A stretch of 64,000 nt of DNA from an uncultured Clostridia bacterium (GCA_934454115.1 CAKSFQ010000012.1:1-64000), one strand, 5' to 3'; shown: positions 51,809-61,046, numbered from the stretch's first letter. Notes: a model not told the origin generated them from the sequence alone. A program made the numbers and translations.

Positions 51809-52837
51809 GTGTCCTATATTATGCTGGCCCTCGGTTGGGTCTTAAAAATGTGTAACCTGCTGGTGGGAAACTACGGGTTGGCGATCATTTTATTTACCAT
51901 TATCATTAAGGCGGTTCTTTTGCCGATGATGGTGAAGCAGCAAAAATCCATGACCAAAACTCAAAAGCTGCAGCCGCTGCTCAATGAACTGCAGCAAAAA
52001 TATGCCAATGATAAAGAAAAGCTCAATGCAGAGACCATGAAGCTCTATCAAAAGTATAAGGTGAATCCGATGAGCGGTTGTCTGCCGCTTGTCATTCAGC
52101 TTCCGATTCTGATGGCGCTCTATTGGGTGGTAAAAAAGCCGGTGGTTTACCTGATGGGCTTTGGTGAGAACGAGGTATGGCGGATTATCAGTGCGATCCT
52201 GGAATGGAGCGAAGGGAATCCGGATGGACTCAATCAGTTTTACACCGCCCTCGGCATTGAAAGTATGGAGCGTCTGACCGATTCCGCGTACCGGATGTTT
52301 GGTATGTATGAAATTCAGATTGCCGAGTTTATCAACGCGCACCCGGATATTATGAACAGTCACTGGATCTTGGAAACCGGAAAAAATTATGACATTATCG
52401 ATTTTCACTTCATTGGGCTGGATCTCTCCCAGACGCCCAATCTGAACGCATTTTTGGGATTGTTTATCGGCAAAGCGGGGCAGCTTACACCGGGCACCAT
52501 GCTCTTGTGGATCATTCCGGCCCTGTCCGGTCTCAGCTCGTTTGCGACCTCAAAGCTTACACAGATGATGCAGCCTGCGCCTGCGCCGGTTAAGGATAAA
52601 AACGGCGAGGAACAACCCAATCCCATGAAATCCATGATGCTCTTTATGCCGCTGATTTCTGCGTGGTTTGCATTTACACTTCCGGCGGCGATCGGCCTTT
52701 ACTGGATTGTAAGTAACGTATTGCAGCTTGCACAGCAGTATGTATTGATGAAGGTAGTAAAAGTAGACTTAACCGAGGAACAAATCGAAGGGGAGATTGT
52801 CAATGTTAAGAAAAATAGAAAAAAACGCAAAAAGTAA
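51809..52837 (+). CDS. yidC: membrane protein insertase YidC/SpoIIIJ (342 aa)
   Basis: YidC inserts membrane proteins with or without SecYEG. Five helices; the conserved blocks are YGLAIILFTIIIKAVLLPMM, TQKLQPLLNELQQKY, NPMSGCLPLVIQLPILMALY and the C-terminal AIGLYWIVSNVLQLAQQY, with a basic tail (KKNRKKRKK). An insert of about 100 residues between helices 2 and 3 is somewhat long for the Gram-positive form. The start is GTG after AAGGAGG. No lipobox cysteine is seen at the very N-terminus. Confidence 0.94.
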   Translation: MSYIMLALGWVLKMCNLLVGNYGLAIILFTIIIKAVLLPMMVKQQKSMTKTQKLQPLLNELQQKYANDKEKLNAETMKLYQKYKVNPMSGCLPLVIQLPILMALYWVVKKPVVYLMGFGENEVWRIISAILEWSEGNPDGLNQFYTALGIESMERLTDSAYRMFGMYEIQIAEFINAHPDIMNSHWILETGKNYDIIDFHFIGLDLSQTPNLNAFLGLFIGKAGQLTPGTMLLWIIPALSGLSSFATSKLTQMMQPAPAPVKDKNGEEQPNPMKSMMLFMPLISAWFAFTLPAAIGLYWIVSNVLQLAQQYVLMKVVKVDLTEEQIEGEIVNVKKNRKKRKK

Positions 52838-53735
52838 GGAAGAAGCCTTAGAGCTGGCGGCGCAGGAATTTGGCGTTCCGGTCAGCGAACTGTCTTATAA
52901 GGTAGAGCGCGAGGTCGGCAAGGGGCTGATGGGTCTTCTGCTCGGCAAGGAGGTTATCATCTCTGCCTGGATTACCAAGGAAGCCGAGGAGGAAGAGGAA
53001 AAACTCCGTAAGATTGCGCAAAAGCGTGCCGAGTCGGAAAAGCTGGAGGCAAAGGACGGCAGCCAGAACCCGTACGCACCGAAGGAAGAACCGGAATTTT
53101 TAGACCATGTCGGCCCCGGCGGCAGACAAAAAAAGAAGCCGGCGGAAAAGACAAAGGCGCCGCAAAAACCCGAAGAGGGAAAGCCTGCCGGAGAAAAGGC
53201 GGCTGAGGAGACTGCGGCAAAGACCGAAAAACCGGCGGCAAAAGAGGGCGGCAGCAAAAAACGCCGCGAGGTAACCGAACAATCCTTAAAGGATGCTGCG
53301 TACTTTGCAGCCGAGCTGGTACACAAGATGGGGCTTGAGGATGCCGAGGTTGCGGCTGTCAACGGCGGCGAGTCTGTCGATGTTACGGTTTCCGGCTCTA
53401 AAATGGGGCTTTTGATCGGCAAGCGCGGCGATACGCTGGACGCCGTACAGTATCTGGTCAGCTTGTATGTGAATAAAGAGAAAAATTCGTATATCAAAGT
53501 CAACGTAGACACAGAGGGCTACCGTGCAAAAAGAGAGGAAACCCTGGTGAAGCTTGCCAAGGGGTTGGAACGCCGTGTGATACGGGAACGCAGAGCGGTT
53601 GCGCTGGAGCCGATGTCTCCCAATGAGCGGCGCATTATTCACGCGACGCTGCAAAACAGTACAAAAGTAAAGACCTACAGCGTGGGAGAAGAGCCGCACC
53701 GCAAGGTGACCGTGGCTCCGATTGACGAGGCGTAG
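52803..53735 (+). CDS. jag: Jag/KhpB RNA-binding protein (310 aa)
   Basis: Jag_N domain (about 1-55: KSKEEALELAAQEFGVP ... GLMGLLLGKEVIIS), a long Glu/Lys/Ala-rich linker (about 60-165), a KH domain with GLLIGKRGDTLDAVQYL and an R3H domain ending in EPMSPNERRIIHATL. KhpB acts with KhpA in RNA binding and cell elongation. The ATG at 52803 follows AAGGGGAG and lies within the end of yidC (35-bp overlap), so the two are coupled. Confidence 0.94.
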   Translation: MLRKIEKNAKSKEEALELAAQEFGVPVSELSYKVEREVGKGLMGLLLGKEVIISAWITKEAEEEEEKLRKIAQKRAESEKLEAKDGSQNPYAPKEEPEFLDHVGPGGRQKKKPAEKTKAPQKPEEGKPAGEKAAEETAAKTEKPAAKEGGSKKRREVTEQSLKDAAYFAAELVHKMGLEDAEVAAVNGGESVDVTVSGSKMGLLIGKRGDTLDAVQYLVSLYVNKEKNSYIKVNVDTEGYRAKREETLVKLAKGLERRVIRERRAVALEPMSPNERRIIHATLQNSTKVKTYSVGEEPHRKVTVAPIDEA

Positions 53736-53747
53736 GGACGCAGAGTC

Positions 53748-53781
53748 GGCCGCAGTTCTTGTCAAAGAGTTGCGGCCTTTT
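53748..53781 (+). terminator. intrinsic terminator after jag
   Basis: GGCCGCA / TGCGGCC with a long loop, followed by TTTT, ends the rpmH-jag cluster. Confidence 0.7.
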
Positions 53782-53837
53782 GCGAACCTGATGGGCAGGT
53801 GCAGATAAAAGACGAACGATGGTTAGGAGTGCGCGCA

Positions 53838-54116
53838 ATGAGTTACCGCTATTTTGAAAACCGTGACTGCGAATATTATCCCTGCCATGCGCTGGATAAG
53901 ATGAACTGTCTGTTTTGCTTTTGCCCCCTTTACTTTTTTAAAGACTGCGGCGGCAATTTTACCATGATTGCCGGCGCATCCAAAGAGGCAATCAAGGATT
54001 GCAGCCATTGTCTGATTCCGCACCAAGAGCGCGGATATGACTATGTGATGAACAAGCTGAAGGGACGCAGATGGTCGGAGGATCAGCATCAGTATTACGG
54101 AGAAGAGTGGCTCTGA
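53838..54116 (+). CDS. cysteine-rich small domain protein (92 aa)
   Basis: The sequence starts MSYRYFENRDCEYYPCH, continues MNCLFCFCPLYFFKDCGGNF and KDCSHCLIPHQE. This is the family known as the cysteine-rich small domain, often next to or fused with cobalamin or metal enzymes; it probably binds a metal through its seven or more cysteines. Function is unknown. I chose the ATG at 53838 since the family begins there and TAGGAGTG precedes it. It lies 26 bp before argD. Confidence 0.82.
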   Translation: MSYRYFENRDCEYYPCHALDKMNCLFCFCPLYFFKDCGGNFTMIAGASKEAIKDCSHCLIPHQERGYDYVMNKLKGRRWSEDQHQYYGEEWL

Positions 54117-54142
54117 GCCGATGACGGAAAGAGGAATTTTAC

Positions 54143-55348
54143 ATGAATTTGGAACAAGTGAAAGCGCTGGATCAAAAATATTATATGAACACCTTTGGGG
54201 AGCGGACGCCGGTGTGCTTTACGAAGGGAGAGGGAATCACCTTAACCGATACCGAGGGCAAAGAATACCTGGATTTTTTTGCCGGGATTGCGGTCAATGC
54301 CCTGGGCTATGCGCATCCGCGCCTGGTACGGGAACTGACCGATCAGATCGCCAAGGTAACGCATACCTCCAGTGTGTACTATGTGGAAAACCAGGCAAGG
54401 CTGGCACAGCTGCTGGCGGAAAACAGCTGCGCTGACCGCGTGTTTTTTGCAAGCACGGGCGCGGAGGCCAACGAGGGCGCCATTAAGCTTGCCAAAAAAT
54501 ACTTTGTCGAACAGGGAAAGCCCGAAAAACGGGAATTTGTGACCTTGAAAAATTCGTTCCACGGGAGGACGCTGGCAACCGTAGCGGCAACCGGCCAGGA
54601 AAAATTCCAAAAGCCGTACCGGCCGCTTATGGAAAAGTTTTTACATATTGAGGCCGAGGATATTGACGCGCTGAAAGAGGCGGTCAATGCCAATACGGCC
54701 GCCGTAATGATTGAGCTGATCCAGGGTGAGAGCGGTGTTTTGCCGCTCAGTCAGGCATATGTTGACGCCATCTGCAGCGTTTGCAGAGAGCATGACGCAC
54801 TGCTGATTGTCGATGAGGTGCAGACCGGAATCGGCAGAACGGGCAAGCTGTTTGCCTATGAGTGGTACGGAATCGAGCCGGATATCATCACCATGGCAAA
54901 GGGGCTTGGCGGCGGCATCCCGATCGGTGCGCTGGCTGCCAAGGAGTCGGTCGCAGCGGCGTTCCACCCCGGCGATCACGGAACCACCTTTGGCGGAAAC
55001 CCCTTGTCGTGCCGCGCCGGCCTTGTCGTGCTGGACGAGCTGCTGCACAACGGTCTTTTGGCGCATGCGGCAGAGATGGGTAAGTATTTGAAAGAAAAGC
55101 TGGATAAGCTGGCAGAGAGCCATGATGCGATCCGGGCGGTGCGCGGCAAAGGCCTGATGCTGGGCGTTGTTTTCAAAGACGCGATGGCAAAGCAGGTCGG
55201 AAACGCCCTGCGCGAGAGCGGAATTTTGGTCGGCGTTGTCGGAGGAAATGTGCTGCGGATTGTACCGCCGCTGATTGTATCGGAGCGGGATATCGACGCA
55301 TTTGTTTTGGCGCTCGGCCGGATACTTACAGAGGAGGAGATGGGTTAA
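54143..55348 (+). CDS. argD: acetylornithine aminotransferase (401 aa)
   Basis: A PLP enzyme that makes N-acetylornithine from N-acetylglutamate semialdehyde. Class III aminotransferase blocks are FASTGAEANEGAIKLAKKY, NSFHGRTLATVAATGQ, LLIVDEVQTGIGRTGK and the PLP lysine in ITMAKGLGGGIPIGA; the GDHGTTFGGNPLSC segment suits ArgD. It is followed 3 bp later by argF, which supports arginine synthesis over other omega-amino acid roles. Other arg genes (argB, C, J) are not in the window. Confidence 0.92.
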   Translation: MNLEQVKALDQKYYMNTFGERTPVCFTKGEGITLTDTEGKEYLDFFAGIAVNALGYAHPRLVRELTDQIAKVTHTSSVYYVENQARLAQLLAENSCADRVFFASTGAEANEGAIKLAKKYFVEQGKPEKREFVTLKNSFHGRTLATVAATGQEKFQKPYRPLMEKFLHIEAEDIDALKEAVNANTAAVMIELIQGESGVLPLSQAYVDAICSVCREHDALLIVDEVQTGIGRTGKLFAYEWYGIEPDIITMAKGLGGGIPIGALAAKESVAAAFHPGDHGTTFGGNPLSCRAGLVVLDELLHNGLLAHAAEMGKYLKEKLDKLAESHDAIRAVRGKGLMLGVVFKDAMAKQVGNALRESGILVGVVGGNVLRIVPPLIVSERDIDAFVLALGRILTEEEMG

Positions 55349-55351
55349 GGT

Positions 55352-56272
55352 ATGAAACATTTTATCAGTATTCACGATATTACAACCGAGGAATTTCACG
55401 CATTGCTGGATCTTGCCATCCGGCTGAAGAAGGAGACCAAGGCCGGGATTGCGCACCCGATTTTAAAGGGCAAGTCGCTCGGCATGATTTTCACCAAATC
55501 CTCGACCAGAACGCGGATTTCCTTTGAGGTCGGCATGTACCAGCTGGGCGGTCACCCGCTCTACTTAAACGCAAACGATATGCAGCTCGGCCGCGGAGAG
55601 AGCATCTATGACACGGCGAACGTGATGAGCCGTTTTGTGGACGGAATCATGATCCGCACCTTTGCGCACCGGGACGTTTTGGATCTGGCAAAGTACGGAA
55701 CCGTGCCGGTGATTAACGCGCTGACGGATGATCTGCATCCGTGTCAGGCGATGGCCGATCTGATGACGGTGTATGAACATAAGGGCAAGCTGGAGGGATT
55801 AAAGCTTGCCTATGTCGGAGACGGGAATAATGTGGCGCACTCGCTGCTTTATGCCTGCGCAAAAGCCGGCATGCACATGTCGGTGGCAACGCCGGAGGGC
55901 TATGCCTGTGCCGAAGAAGTGGTAGAAAACGCAAAGGCGGACGCCAGGGAGACCGGGTCTCAGATTTTGATTACCAATGACCCGGAGGAGGCGGTTGCCG
56001 GTGCGGACGTAGTATGCACCGACACCTGGACGAGTATGGGGCAGGAGGCCGAAAAGGCGGAGCGTGTGAAGATTTTTAAGGACTATCAGGTCAACGCCGC
56101 ACTTTTTGCAAAGTCCAAAGAGGACAGCGTATTTATCCACTGTCTGCCGGCATACCGCGGCTATGAGGTTACCGAGGATGTCATTGACGGGCCGCGCTCG
56201 ATCATCTTTGATGAGGCGGAGAACCGCCTCCACGCCCAAAAGGCAATCATGGCAACACTCATGGCAGATTAG
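55352..56272 (+). CDS. argF: ornithine carbamoyltransferase (306 aa)
   Basis: ArgF joins ornithine and carbamoyl phosphate to citrulline. The carbamoyl phosphate site KSSTRTRISFEVGMYQLGG, HPCQAMADLMT, the ornithine site DTWTSMGQE and HCLPAYRGYEVTEDV are intact. It lies 3 bp after argD. The anabolic form is likely from the context with argD; there is no arcA or arcC nearby. Confidence 0.95.
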   Translation: MKHFISIHDITTEEFHALLDLAIRLKKETKAGIAHPILKGKSLGMIFTKSSTRTRISFEVGMYQLGGHPLYLNANDMQLGRGESIYDTANVMSRFVDGIMIRTFAHRDVLDLAKYGTVPVINALTDDLHPCQAMADLMTVYEHKGKLEGLKLAYVGDGNNVAHSLLYACAKAGMHMSVATPEGYACAEEVVENAKADARETGSQILITNDPEEAVAGADVVCTDTWTSMGQEAEKAERVKIFKDYQVNAALFAKSKEDSVFIHCLPAYRGYEVTEDVIDGPRSIIFDEAENRLHAQKAIMATLMAD

Positions 56273-56299
56273 CAGCTCTTGCGGAAAGGTCGGATAAAC

Positions 56300-56782
56300 A
56301 TGGAAAGCTTATATGCATTTGAAGTAAAGCACGCCACCGAGGAGGATATCCCTGCGATCCATAAAATCACCAAGGATGCGTTTTTAAAGTATTGCGAGAT
56401 GGCAGGGCTGAGCTACGATATTGAGGCGCTGAACGAAACCTATGAGGATATCCGCCGAGACATCCATGAAAAGAATGTTTTCGTGGTACGCATTGACGAT
56501 GAGCCGGTGGGAACCGTGCGCATTGAGCTGCTGCCGAACGGCGAGGCATACCTCAGCCGTTTCGGCGTGGCAAGCCACCACCGTAACAACGGTATCGGTA
56601 AGATTCTGATGAATGTGGTGGACAAGGTCATGCGTGAAAACAGCGTAAAGACGCTTCGTCTGCATACGGCGTCCAAGGTTGCAACCCTGATCCGCTTTTA
56701 CTACGGCCGCGGTTTTTATATCGCTTCGGTTGAGAATAGCCGCGGATATCCCAGGGCAGAATTGATAAAGGAATATTGTTAG
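56300..56782 (+). CDS. GNAT-family N-acetyltransferase (160 aa)
   Basis: The GNAT fold is visible: VKHATEEDIPAIHKIT, EPVGTVRIEL, and the acetyl-CoA loop RFGVASHHRNNGIGKILM, followed by TLRLHTASKVATLIRFYYGRGF. The substrate is unknown. It lies 27 bp after argF and may be cotranscribed; a role in arginine synthesis (ArgA-like) would be speculation. I chose the ATG at 56300 since GGAAAGG precedes it. Confidence 0.8.
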   Translation: MESLYAFEVKHATEEDIPAIHKITKDAFLKYCEMAGLSYDIEALNETYEDIRRDIHEKNVFVVRIDDEPVGTVRIELLPNGEAYLSRFGVASHHRNNGIGKILMNVVDKVMRENSVKTLRLHTASKVATLIRFYYGRGFYIASVENSRGYPRAELIKEYC

Positions 56783-56853
56783 ACGAAAGCGGAAACGGAT
56801 CTCCCGGATGGACGTTTGGGTGATTTGCGTTTGCGATGGAAAGGAAGATTTTG

Positions 56854-58233
56854 ATGAAGATAAAAACACTGTTTGTCAGCACCCCGGAGGATCAGACTGT
56901 GGTATCGGTCTGCGGCTGGGTCAGAAACATCCGTATCTCCAAAAATTTCGGATTTATTGAACTCAACGACGGCTCCTATTTTAAAAATGTACAGGTCGTG
57001 ATGGAGGCGGAACAGCTGGACAACTTTTCAGAGCTTGCAAAATTGAATATCGGCGCGGCGCTCCGCGTGGACGGCAGTCTGACGCTGACGCCGGAGGCAA
57101 AGCAGCCGTTTGAAATTAAGGCAACGCGCGTTGCGGTCGAGGGACTGAGCGCACCGGAATATCCGCTGCAAAAAAAGCGGCATACCTTTGAATACCTGCG
57201 CACGATTCCGCATCTGCGCCCCAGAGCCAACACGTTCTCCGCAGTCTTTCGGGTGCGCTCCCTGATTGCGTTTGCAATTCATAAATTCTTTCAGGAGCGC
57301 GGATTTGTCTATGTGCATACGCCGCTGATTACCGGCAGCGACTGCGAGGGCGCCGGAGAGATGTTTCAGGTAACCACCCTAGACCTTAACAATCCGCCAA
57401 AGGACGATGACGGACAGACCGATTATACCAGGGACTTCTTCCGCCGTCATACCTCACTGACCGTCAGCGGTCAGCTAGAGGCCGAGGATTTTGCGATGGC
57501 GTTTGGCGATGTCTATACCTTTGGCCCGACCTTCCGTGCGGAAAACTCCAACACCACGCGGCACGCGGCAGAATTTTGGATGATTGAGCCGGAAATCGCC
57601 TTTGCAGACCTTGACGACGATATGGCGCTGGCCGAGGATATGTTAAAATCCGTCATTCGTTACGTGTTAGAGCAGGCGCCGGAGGAAATGAAGTTCTTTA
57701 ACCAGTTTGTGGACAAGGGACTTTTGGAGCGGCTTGACAATGTGATCAGCAACGAATTTGGGAAAATTACCTATACCGAGGCGGTTGAATTGCTGCAAAA
57801 GAGCGGCAAGGCGTTTGAATATCCGGTACAGTGGGGCATGGATTTGCAGACCGAGCACGAACGCTATCTGACCGAAGAAGTGTTTAAAAAGCCGATCTTT
57901 GTGACCGATTATCCCAAAGAAATCAAGGCGTTTTATATGCGGCTGAACGAGGACGGCAAGACCGTTGCCGCGATGGACTGTCTGGTTCCCGGCATCGGCG
58001 AGATTATCGGCGGCAGCCAGAGAGAAGAACGGCTGGATGTTCTGCTCTCGCGGATGGAGGAAATGGGGCTTGCCAAAGAGGATTACGAACACTATTTAGA
58101 CCTTCGCCGGTTCGGCAGTAACAAGCATGCCGGCTTCGGCCTTGGGTTTGAACGTGCCGTGATGTATTTAACCGGCATGAGCAATATCCGCGATGTATTG
58201 CCCTATCCGCGTACCGTGGGCAGTCTGTATTAA
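56854..58233 (+). CDS. asnS: asparaginyl-tRNA synthetase (459 aa)
   Basis: A class II synthetase of the Asp/Asn branch: OB-fold anticodon domain ([21 protein letters not shown]), motif 2 around [20 protein letters not shown] and motif 3 [14 protein letters not shown]. The EFWMIEPE and [10 protein letters not shown] blocks are typical of AsnRS rather than AspRS. The ATG at 56854 follows AAAGGAAG. No T-box was recognised in the 70-bp gap upstream. Confidence 0.95.
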   Translation: MKIKTLFVSTPEDQTVVSVCGWVRNIRISKNFGFIELNDGSYFKNVQVVMEAEQLDNFSELAKLNIGAALRVDGSLTLTPEAKQPFEIKATRVAVEGLSAPEYPLQKKRHTFEYLRTIPHLRPRANTFSAVFRVRSLIAFAIHKFFQERGFVYVHTPLITGSDCEGAGEMFQVTTLDLNNPPKDDDGQTDYTRDFFRRHTSLTVSGQLEAEDFAMAFGDVYTFGPTFRAENSNTTRHAAEFWMIEPEIAFADLDDDMALAEDMLKSVIRYVLEQAPEEMKFFNQFVDKGLLERLDNVISNEFGKITYTEAVELLQKSGKAFEYPVQWGMDLQTEHERYLTEEVFKKPIFVTDYPKEIKAFYMRLNEDGKTVAAMDCLVPGIGEIIGGSQREERLDVLLSRMEEMGLAKEDYEHYLDLRRFGSNKHAGFGLGFERAVMYLTGMSNIRDVLPYPRTVGSLY

Positions 58234-58249
58234 AAAAGGAGTGTAAAAA

Positions 58250-59008
58250 ATGCTGTTTGGGATTCCGATCTGGAGGATTGCGCTGGTCGTGATTCTGATC
58301 TTTTTGGTAGTAAAGCGGGCGGATCTGGTTGCCGCCTTTGCAAAGATGAAGTACCAAAAACGTCAGTATCCGCAGGCAATGCGTATTTATAAAATTGCCG
58401 ATAAAATCGGCAACCTCAGTCTTGGCAATAAGCTTACCCTAGGATATGTTTGTCTGCGCTGCGGTTGTCTGGAAGAAGCCAGAAAGCACCTTACGCTTTG
58501 CAGCACGATGACTAAGCGCGGCAGTGCGGACCGCAACCAGGTCAATAACATTTTGGCGCTGGTCAGCTGGAAAGAAGGAAACCTGGATGACGCCATCGAG
58601 ATTTTGGAGGATGTCATGGATTCCGGCTATCAGACCACGGTGGTCTACCAAAACTTAGGGATCTTTTATAACCTGAAAGACGATGCAAAAAAGGCGCTCT
58701 CCTTTAACCTTGCGGCGTATGATTATAACAGTGACGATCCGATCATCTGTGATAACCTGGCTGATGCCTATGCAAAAAACGGAGAATTCGAGAAAGCGGC
58801 AGAGGTTTACGAGGGCTTTATTCATCAAGACCCGGAGCCACGGTTCCCGGAGGCCTACTACGGCTACGGCGAGGTTTTGATTCAGCTCGGAAAACGGGAG
58901 GAAGGCCTTGCGATGATAGCAAAGGGACTTACCAAGCCGTTTTCGTATTTAAGCATCCGCCCCAAAGAGGAGATCGAGGAACGGTATCGGATCCTTAGCC
59001 GAAAGTGA
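58250..59008 (+). CDS. membrane-anchored TPR protein, C-terminus altered by a repeat (252 aa)
   Basis: One N-terminal membrane helix (about 6-22) is followed by five or so tetratricopeptide repeats (for example AMRIYKIADKIG, LDDAIEILEDVM, YQNLGIFYNLKDDAKKALS, ICDNLADAYAKNGEFEKAAEVYEGFI, YGYGEVLIQLGKREEGLAMI). TPRs mediate protein contacts; no partner is known. The last codons (Ser-Arg-Lys) and the TGA stop are inside the inverted repeat of the element at 58996, so the native end was probably changed by that insertion. AAGGAG precedes the ATG, and the gene lies 16 bp after asnS. Confidence 0.8.
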   Translation: MLFGIPIWRIALVVILIFLVVKRADLVAAFAKMKYQKRQYPQAMRIYKIADKIGNLSLGNKLTLGYVCLRCGCLEEARKHLTLCSTMTKRGSADRNQVNNILALVSWKEGNLDDAIEILEDVMDSGYQTTVVYQNLGIFYNLKDDAKKALSFNLAAYDYNSDDPIICDNLADAYAKNGEFEKAAEVYEGFIHQDPEPRFPEAYYGYGEVLIQLGKREEGLAMIAKGLTKPFSYLSIRPKEEIEERYRILSRK

Positions 59009-59272
59009 GCAATCCGAACCCCGATTTTGGGAGGCGGATATCTGCTTTCGCTGCGCCCAATACTCGGCAATCCGTTAGGATTACCTGCGTTTTTGCTTAT
59101 GCAGCAACCAAAAATCCGCTCTCTCAAAATTCTACGACCTGAAAAGGATTCAATTTTGAGCAGATTTTGGTGCGGAAGATGCAGCAAGGCTCGGCGCGGA
59201 GCATCGATGACAAGCCAAAAGATGCCGAAATTTCACCTTTTCAGGCGGGTTCGGATTACTCTCTTTCGGCTA
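58996..59272 (-). mobile_element. 277-bp inverted-repeat element, copy 4
   Basis: The ends are TAGCCGAAAGTGAGCAATCC at the left and the complement of TAGCCGAAAGAGAGTAATCC at the right, imperfect but clearly paired. The interior aligns with 38157-38431 in reverse orientation: the GGCAATCCGTTAGGATTACC hairpin, the GATTCAATTTTGAGCAGATT block, CAGCAAGGCTCGGCGC. It begins inside the TPR reading frame and abuts a composite-element arm on its right. Confidence 0.8.
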
Positions 59273-59346
59273 GCCACACGGGAGACGAACCCGATATGCC
59301 CTGTGATTGAAAAATCACAATTTTTTTGCATCGTTGTCTTAGCTAG
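59273..59346. repeat. solo left arm of the composite element
   Basis: This piece (CACACGGGAGACGAACCC ... TGTGATTGAAAAATCACA ... GTTGTCTTAGCTAGG) matches 38079-38152. It is flanked on both sides by CTAG. Only the left arm is present; no right arm follows. The remaining bases to 59392 hold nothing recognised. Confidence 0.7.
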
Positions 59347-59392
59347 GTGGCAGGATGGAGGATATTCCGGCATAGCTGCGGAGAAGATATGC

Positions 59393-59423
59393 ACAAAAAA
59401 GGCGTCCCGTATGGGGCGCCTTT
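59393..59423 (-). terminator. intrinsic terminator of veg
   Basis: AAAGGCGTCCC / GGGGCGCCTTT pairs over 11 bp (one G-T) with loop GTAT; a T-tail follows on the minus strand. Confidence 0.8.
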
Positions 59424-59443
59424 ATAGAAATTACAGGATAAAA

Positions 59444-59731
59444 TCAGTCGAGCGAATCGGGGTTTTGCCCGTCCTCTTCCGGCTCACAGATCACAACTTC
59501 AACCGCACGGGTTAAAATATCGGTGTAGCTGTAAGAGACACGGCGTTCGCTGGCCATAAAATCATCCGGTGTGTTAAGCTTTACAATAAAAATACTGGGG
59601 TAGGTTCCTTCGATCACGCCCTCGCGGGTTACGGTTTGTTTTCTTCCTCTTTTTGCGGTAAGCTTGACCTTATTTCCCACATGATCAGACAAGCTGGACT
59701 TAATTTTAACCAAATCATTTTGAACAAACAA
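59444..59731 (-). CDS. veg: Veg family protein (95 aa)
   Basis: The product begins FVQNDLVKIKSSLSDHVGNK and contains VKLTAKRGRKQTVTREGVIE, TYPSIFIVKL and RRVSYSYTDILTRAVEV, the full pattern of Veg, a small conserved Firmicutes protein linked in Bacillus to biofilm and spore outgrowth. The C-terminal EPEEDGQNPDSLD tail is extra. I chose TTG at 59731 because GGGGTG lies six bases before it and the family begins there; a much longer frame is not supported. It has its own promoter and is divergent from azlC. Confidence 0.88.
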   Translation of the reverse strand: MFVQNDLVKIKSSLSDHVGNKVKLTAKRGRKQTVTREGVIEGTYPSIFIVKLNTPDDFMASERRVSYSYTDILTRAVEVVICEPEEDGQNPDSLD

Positions 59732-59762
59732 ACCTAACACCCCTTTTTCAATTTCTATGTCA

Positions 59763-59791
59763 AGTATACCATAGTTTTGCAAAATTGTAAA
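59763..59791 (-). promoter_or_regulatory. sigma-A-type promoter of veg
   Basis: On the minus strand TTTACA, a 17-bp spacer and TATACT, about 30 bp before the veg start. Confidence 0.8.
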
Positions 59792-59906
59792 TAGAAAAAA
59801 ACGAAAAATTACGATTGGTTTACATTTTTGTAACATATTACACCGAATATAAGAAAAAACTAGTAAAAAGAACGAAATTCTACCAATGATAACGGGAGGA
59901 TATACC

Positions 59907-60620
59907 ATGCAAAAAACGGTGCAAAACAGCTTTGCGGACGGGATGCGGGATGGTCTGCCGATTGCGCTCGGCTACCTCTCGGTGTCCTTTACCTTCGGCA
60001 TGATGGCGGTGACCGGCGGAATCCCCGTCTGGGCGGCGGTTGCGATTTCGATGACCAATCTGACCTCTGCCGGGCAGTTCGCCGGGATTTCCATGATTGC
60101 GGCCATGGCAAGCTATTTTGAGGTTGCCTTAACCCAATTGGTGATTAACATTCGTTATGCGCTGATGTCGCTTTCGCTTTCGCAAAAGCTGGACCGTACG
60201 GTAAAGACTCCGGCGCGCCTTCTCATTTCGTTCGGTATCACGGACGAGGTTTTCGCGGTGGCTTCCACCAAGGAGGGTGTGGTTGGCAAACGGTATATGG
60301 GCGGCCTGATCGCTGCGCCGTATATCGGCTGGGCGCTCGGTACGCTGCTTGGCGCAGTGGCAGGCACGCTGCTTCCTCCGGCGGCGCAGTCCGCGCTCGG
60401 CATTGCGATTTACGGAATGTTTTTGGCGATCATCGTTCCGGCGGCAAAAAAGAGCCGGCCGGTGTTGGTGGTGACGCTCCTGGCCGCCGCGCTGAGCTGT
60501 GCCTTTCGTTGGCTGCCGGTTTTAAACCGCGTCTCTGCCGGCTTTGTCATTATCATCTGTTCGGTGGCTGCCGCCGGAATCGGCGCGCTGCTGTTTCCCA
60601 AAAAGGAGGAATCCGTATGA
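59907..60620 (+). CDS. azlC: branched-chain amino acid exporter large subunit AzlC (237 aa)
   Basis: AzlC with AzlD forms an exporter of branched-chain amino acids or their analogues (4-azaleucine resistance in Bacillus; BrnFE in Corynebacterium). The blocks FADGMRDGLPIALGYLSVSFTFG, TSAGQFAGISMIA, LTQLVINIRYALMSLSLSQKL and FGITDEVFAVAS are typical, with about six membrane helices. The ATG at 59907 follows CGGGAGG. Its TGA overlaps the azlD ATG (ATGA). Confidence 0.93.
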   Translation: MQKTVQNSFADGMRDGLPIALGYLSVSFTFGMMAVTGGIPVWAAVAISMTNLTSAGQFAGISMIAAMASYFEVALTQLVINIRYALMSLSLSQKLDRTVKTPARLLISFGITDEVFAVASTKEGVVGKRYMGGLIAAPYIGWALGTLLGAVAGTLLPPAAQSALGIAIYGMFLAIIVPAAKKSRPVLVVTLLAAALSCAFRWLPVLNRVSAGFVIIICSVAAAGIGALLFPKKEESV

Positions 60621-60931
60621 CCCCATCGATAAGCCGTCTGCTCTGCTGTATCGGCGTCATGGCGCTAGTTACATATGCGGTGCGCGCCTTGCCGCTGACC
60701 CTGTTCCGCAGGGAAATTACCAATGTTTATATCCGTTCATTTTTAGAATATATTCCCTACGCGGTGCTCGGAACCATGACACTGCCGGATATTCTCTATT
60801 CTACCGGGAATTTGGGTTCGGCCGTTGCCGGACTGATTGCGGCTGCCGCACTGTCGTATATGGAGCGCAGCCTGCTCACTGTGGCGGCTGCTGCGTGTGC
60901 GGTGGTGTTTTTGGTCGAGCAGTTTTTTTAG
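60617..60931 (+). CDS. azlD: branched-chain amino acid exporter small subunit AzlD (104 aa)
   Basis: A small four-helix membrane protein starting MTPSISRLLCCIGVMALVTY with the AzlD motif VRALPLTLFRR and LEYIPYAVLGTMTLPDIL. It overlaps azlC by 4 bp, so translation is coupled. AAGGAGG lies upstream. The pair complements the ilv-leu and liv blocks in the same window. Confidence 0.92.
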   Translation: MTPSISRLLCCIGVMALVTYAVRALPLTLFRREITNVYIRSFLEYIPYAVLGTMTLPDILYSTGNLGSAVAGLIAAAALSYMERSLLTVAAAACAVVFLVEQFF

Positions 60932-61046
60932 CGGAAATTTCTTTTCTGGTAAGCGGCGCTGAACGGACAAGTCGCCGTTGCATAAAACAATCAAAGGATA
61001 TGGAAAATCAGCCAATATGAGAAAATTGGGCAGGAGGGATACCAAG

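Noticed and set aside
56783..56853. T-box before asnS
   Set aside because: The gap is too short, and no T-box sequence or terminator is seen.
59732..59908. 59-residue N-terminal extension of Veg with membrane-like stretches
   Set aside because: It would include the promoter at 59763-59791, and the family begins at the TTG chosen.
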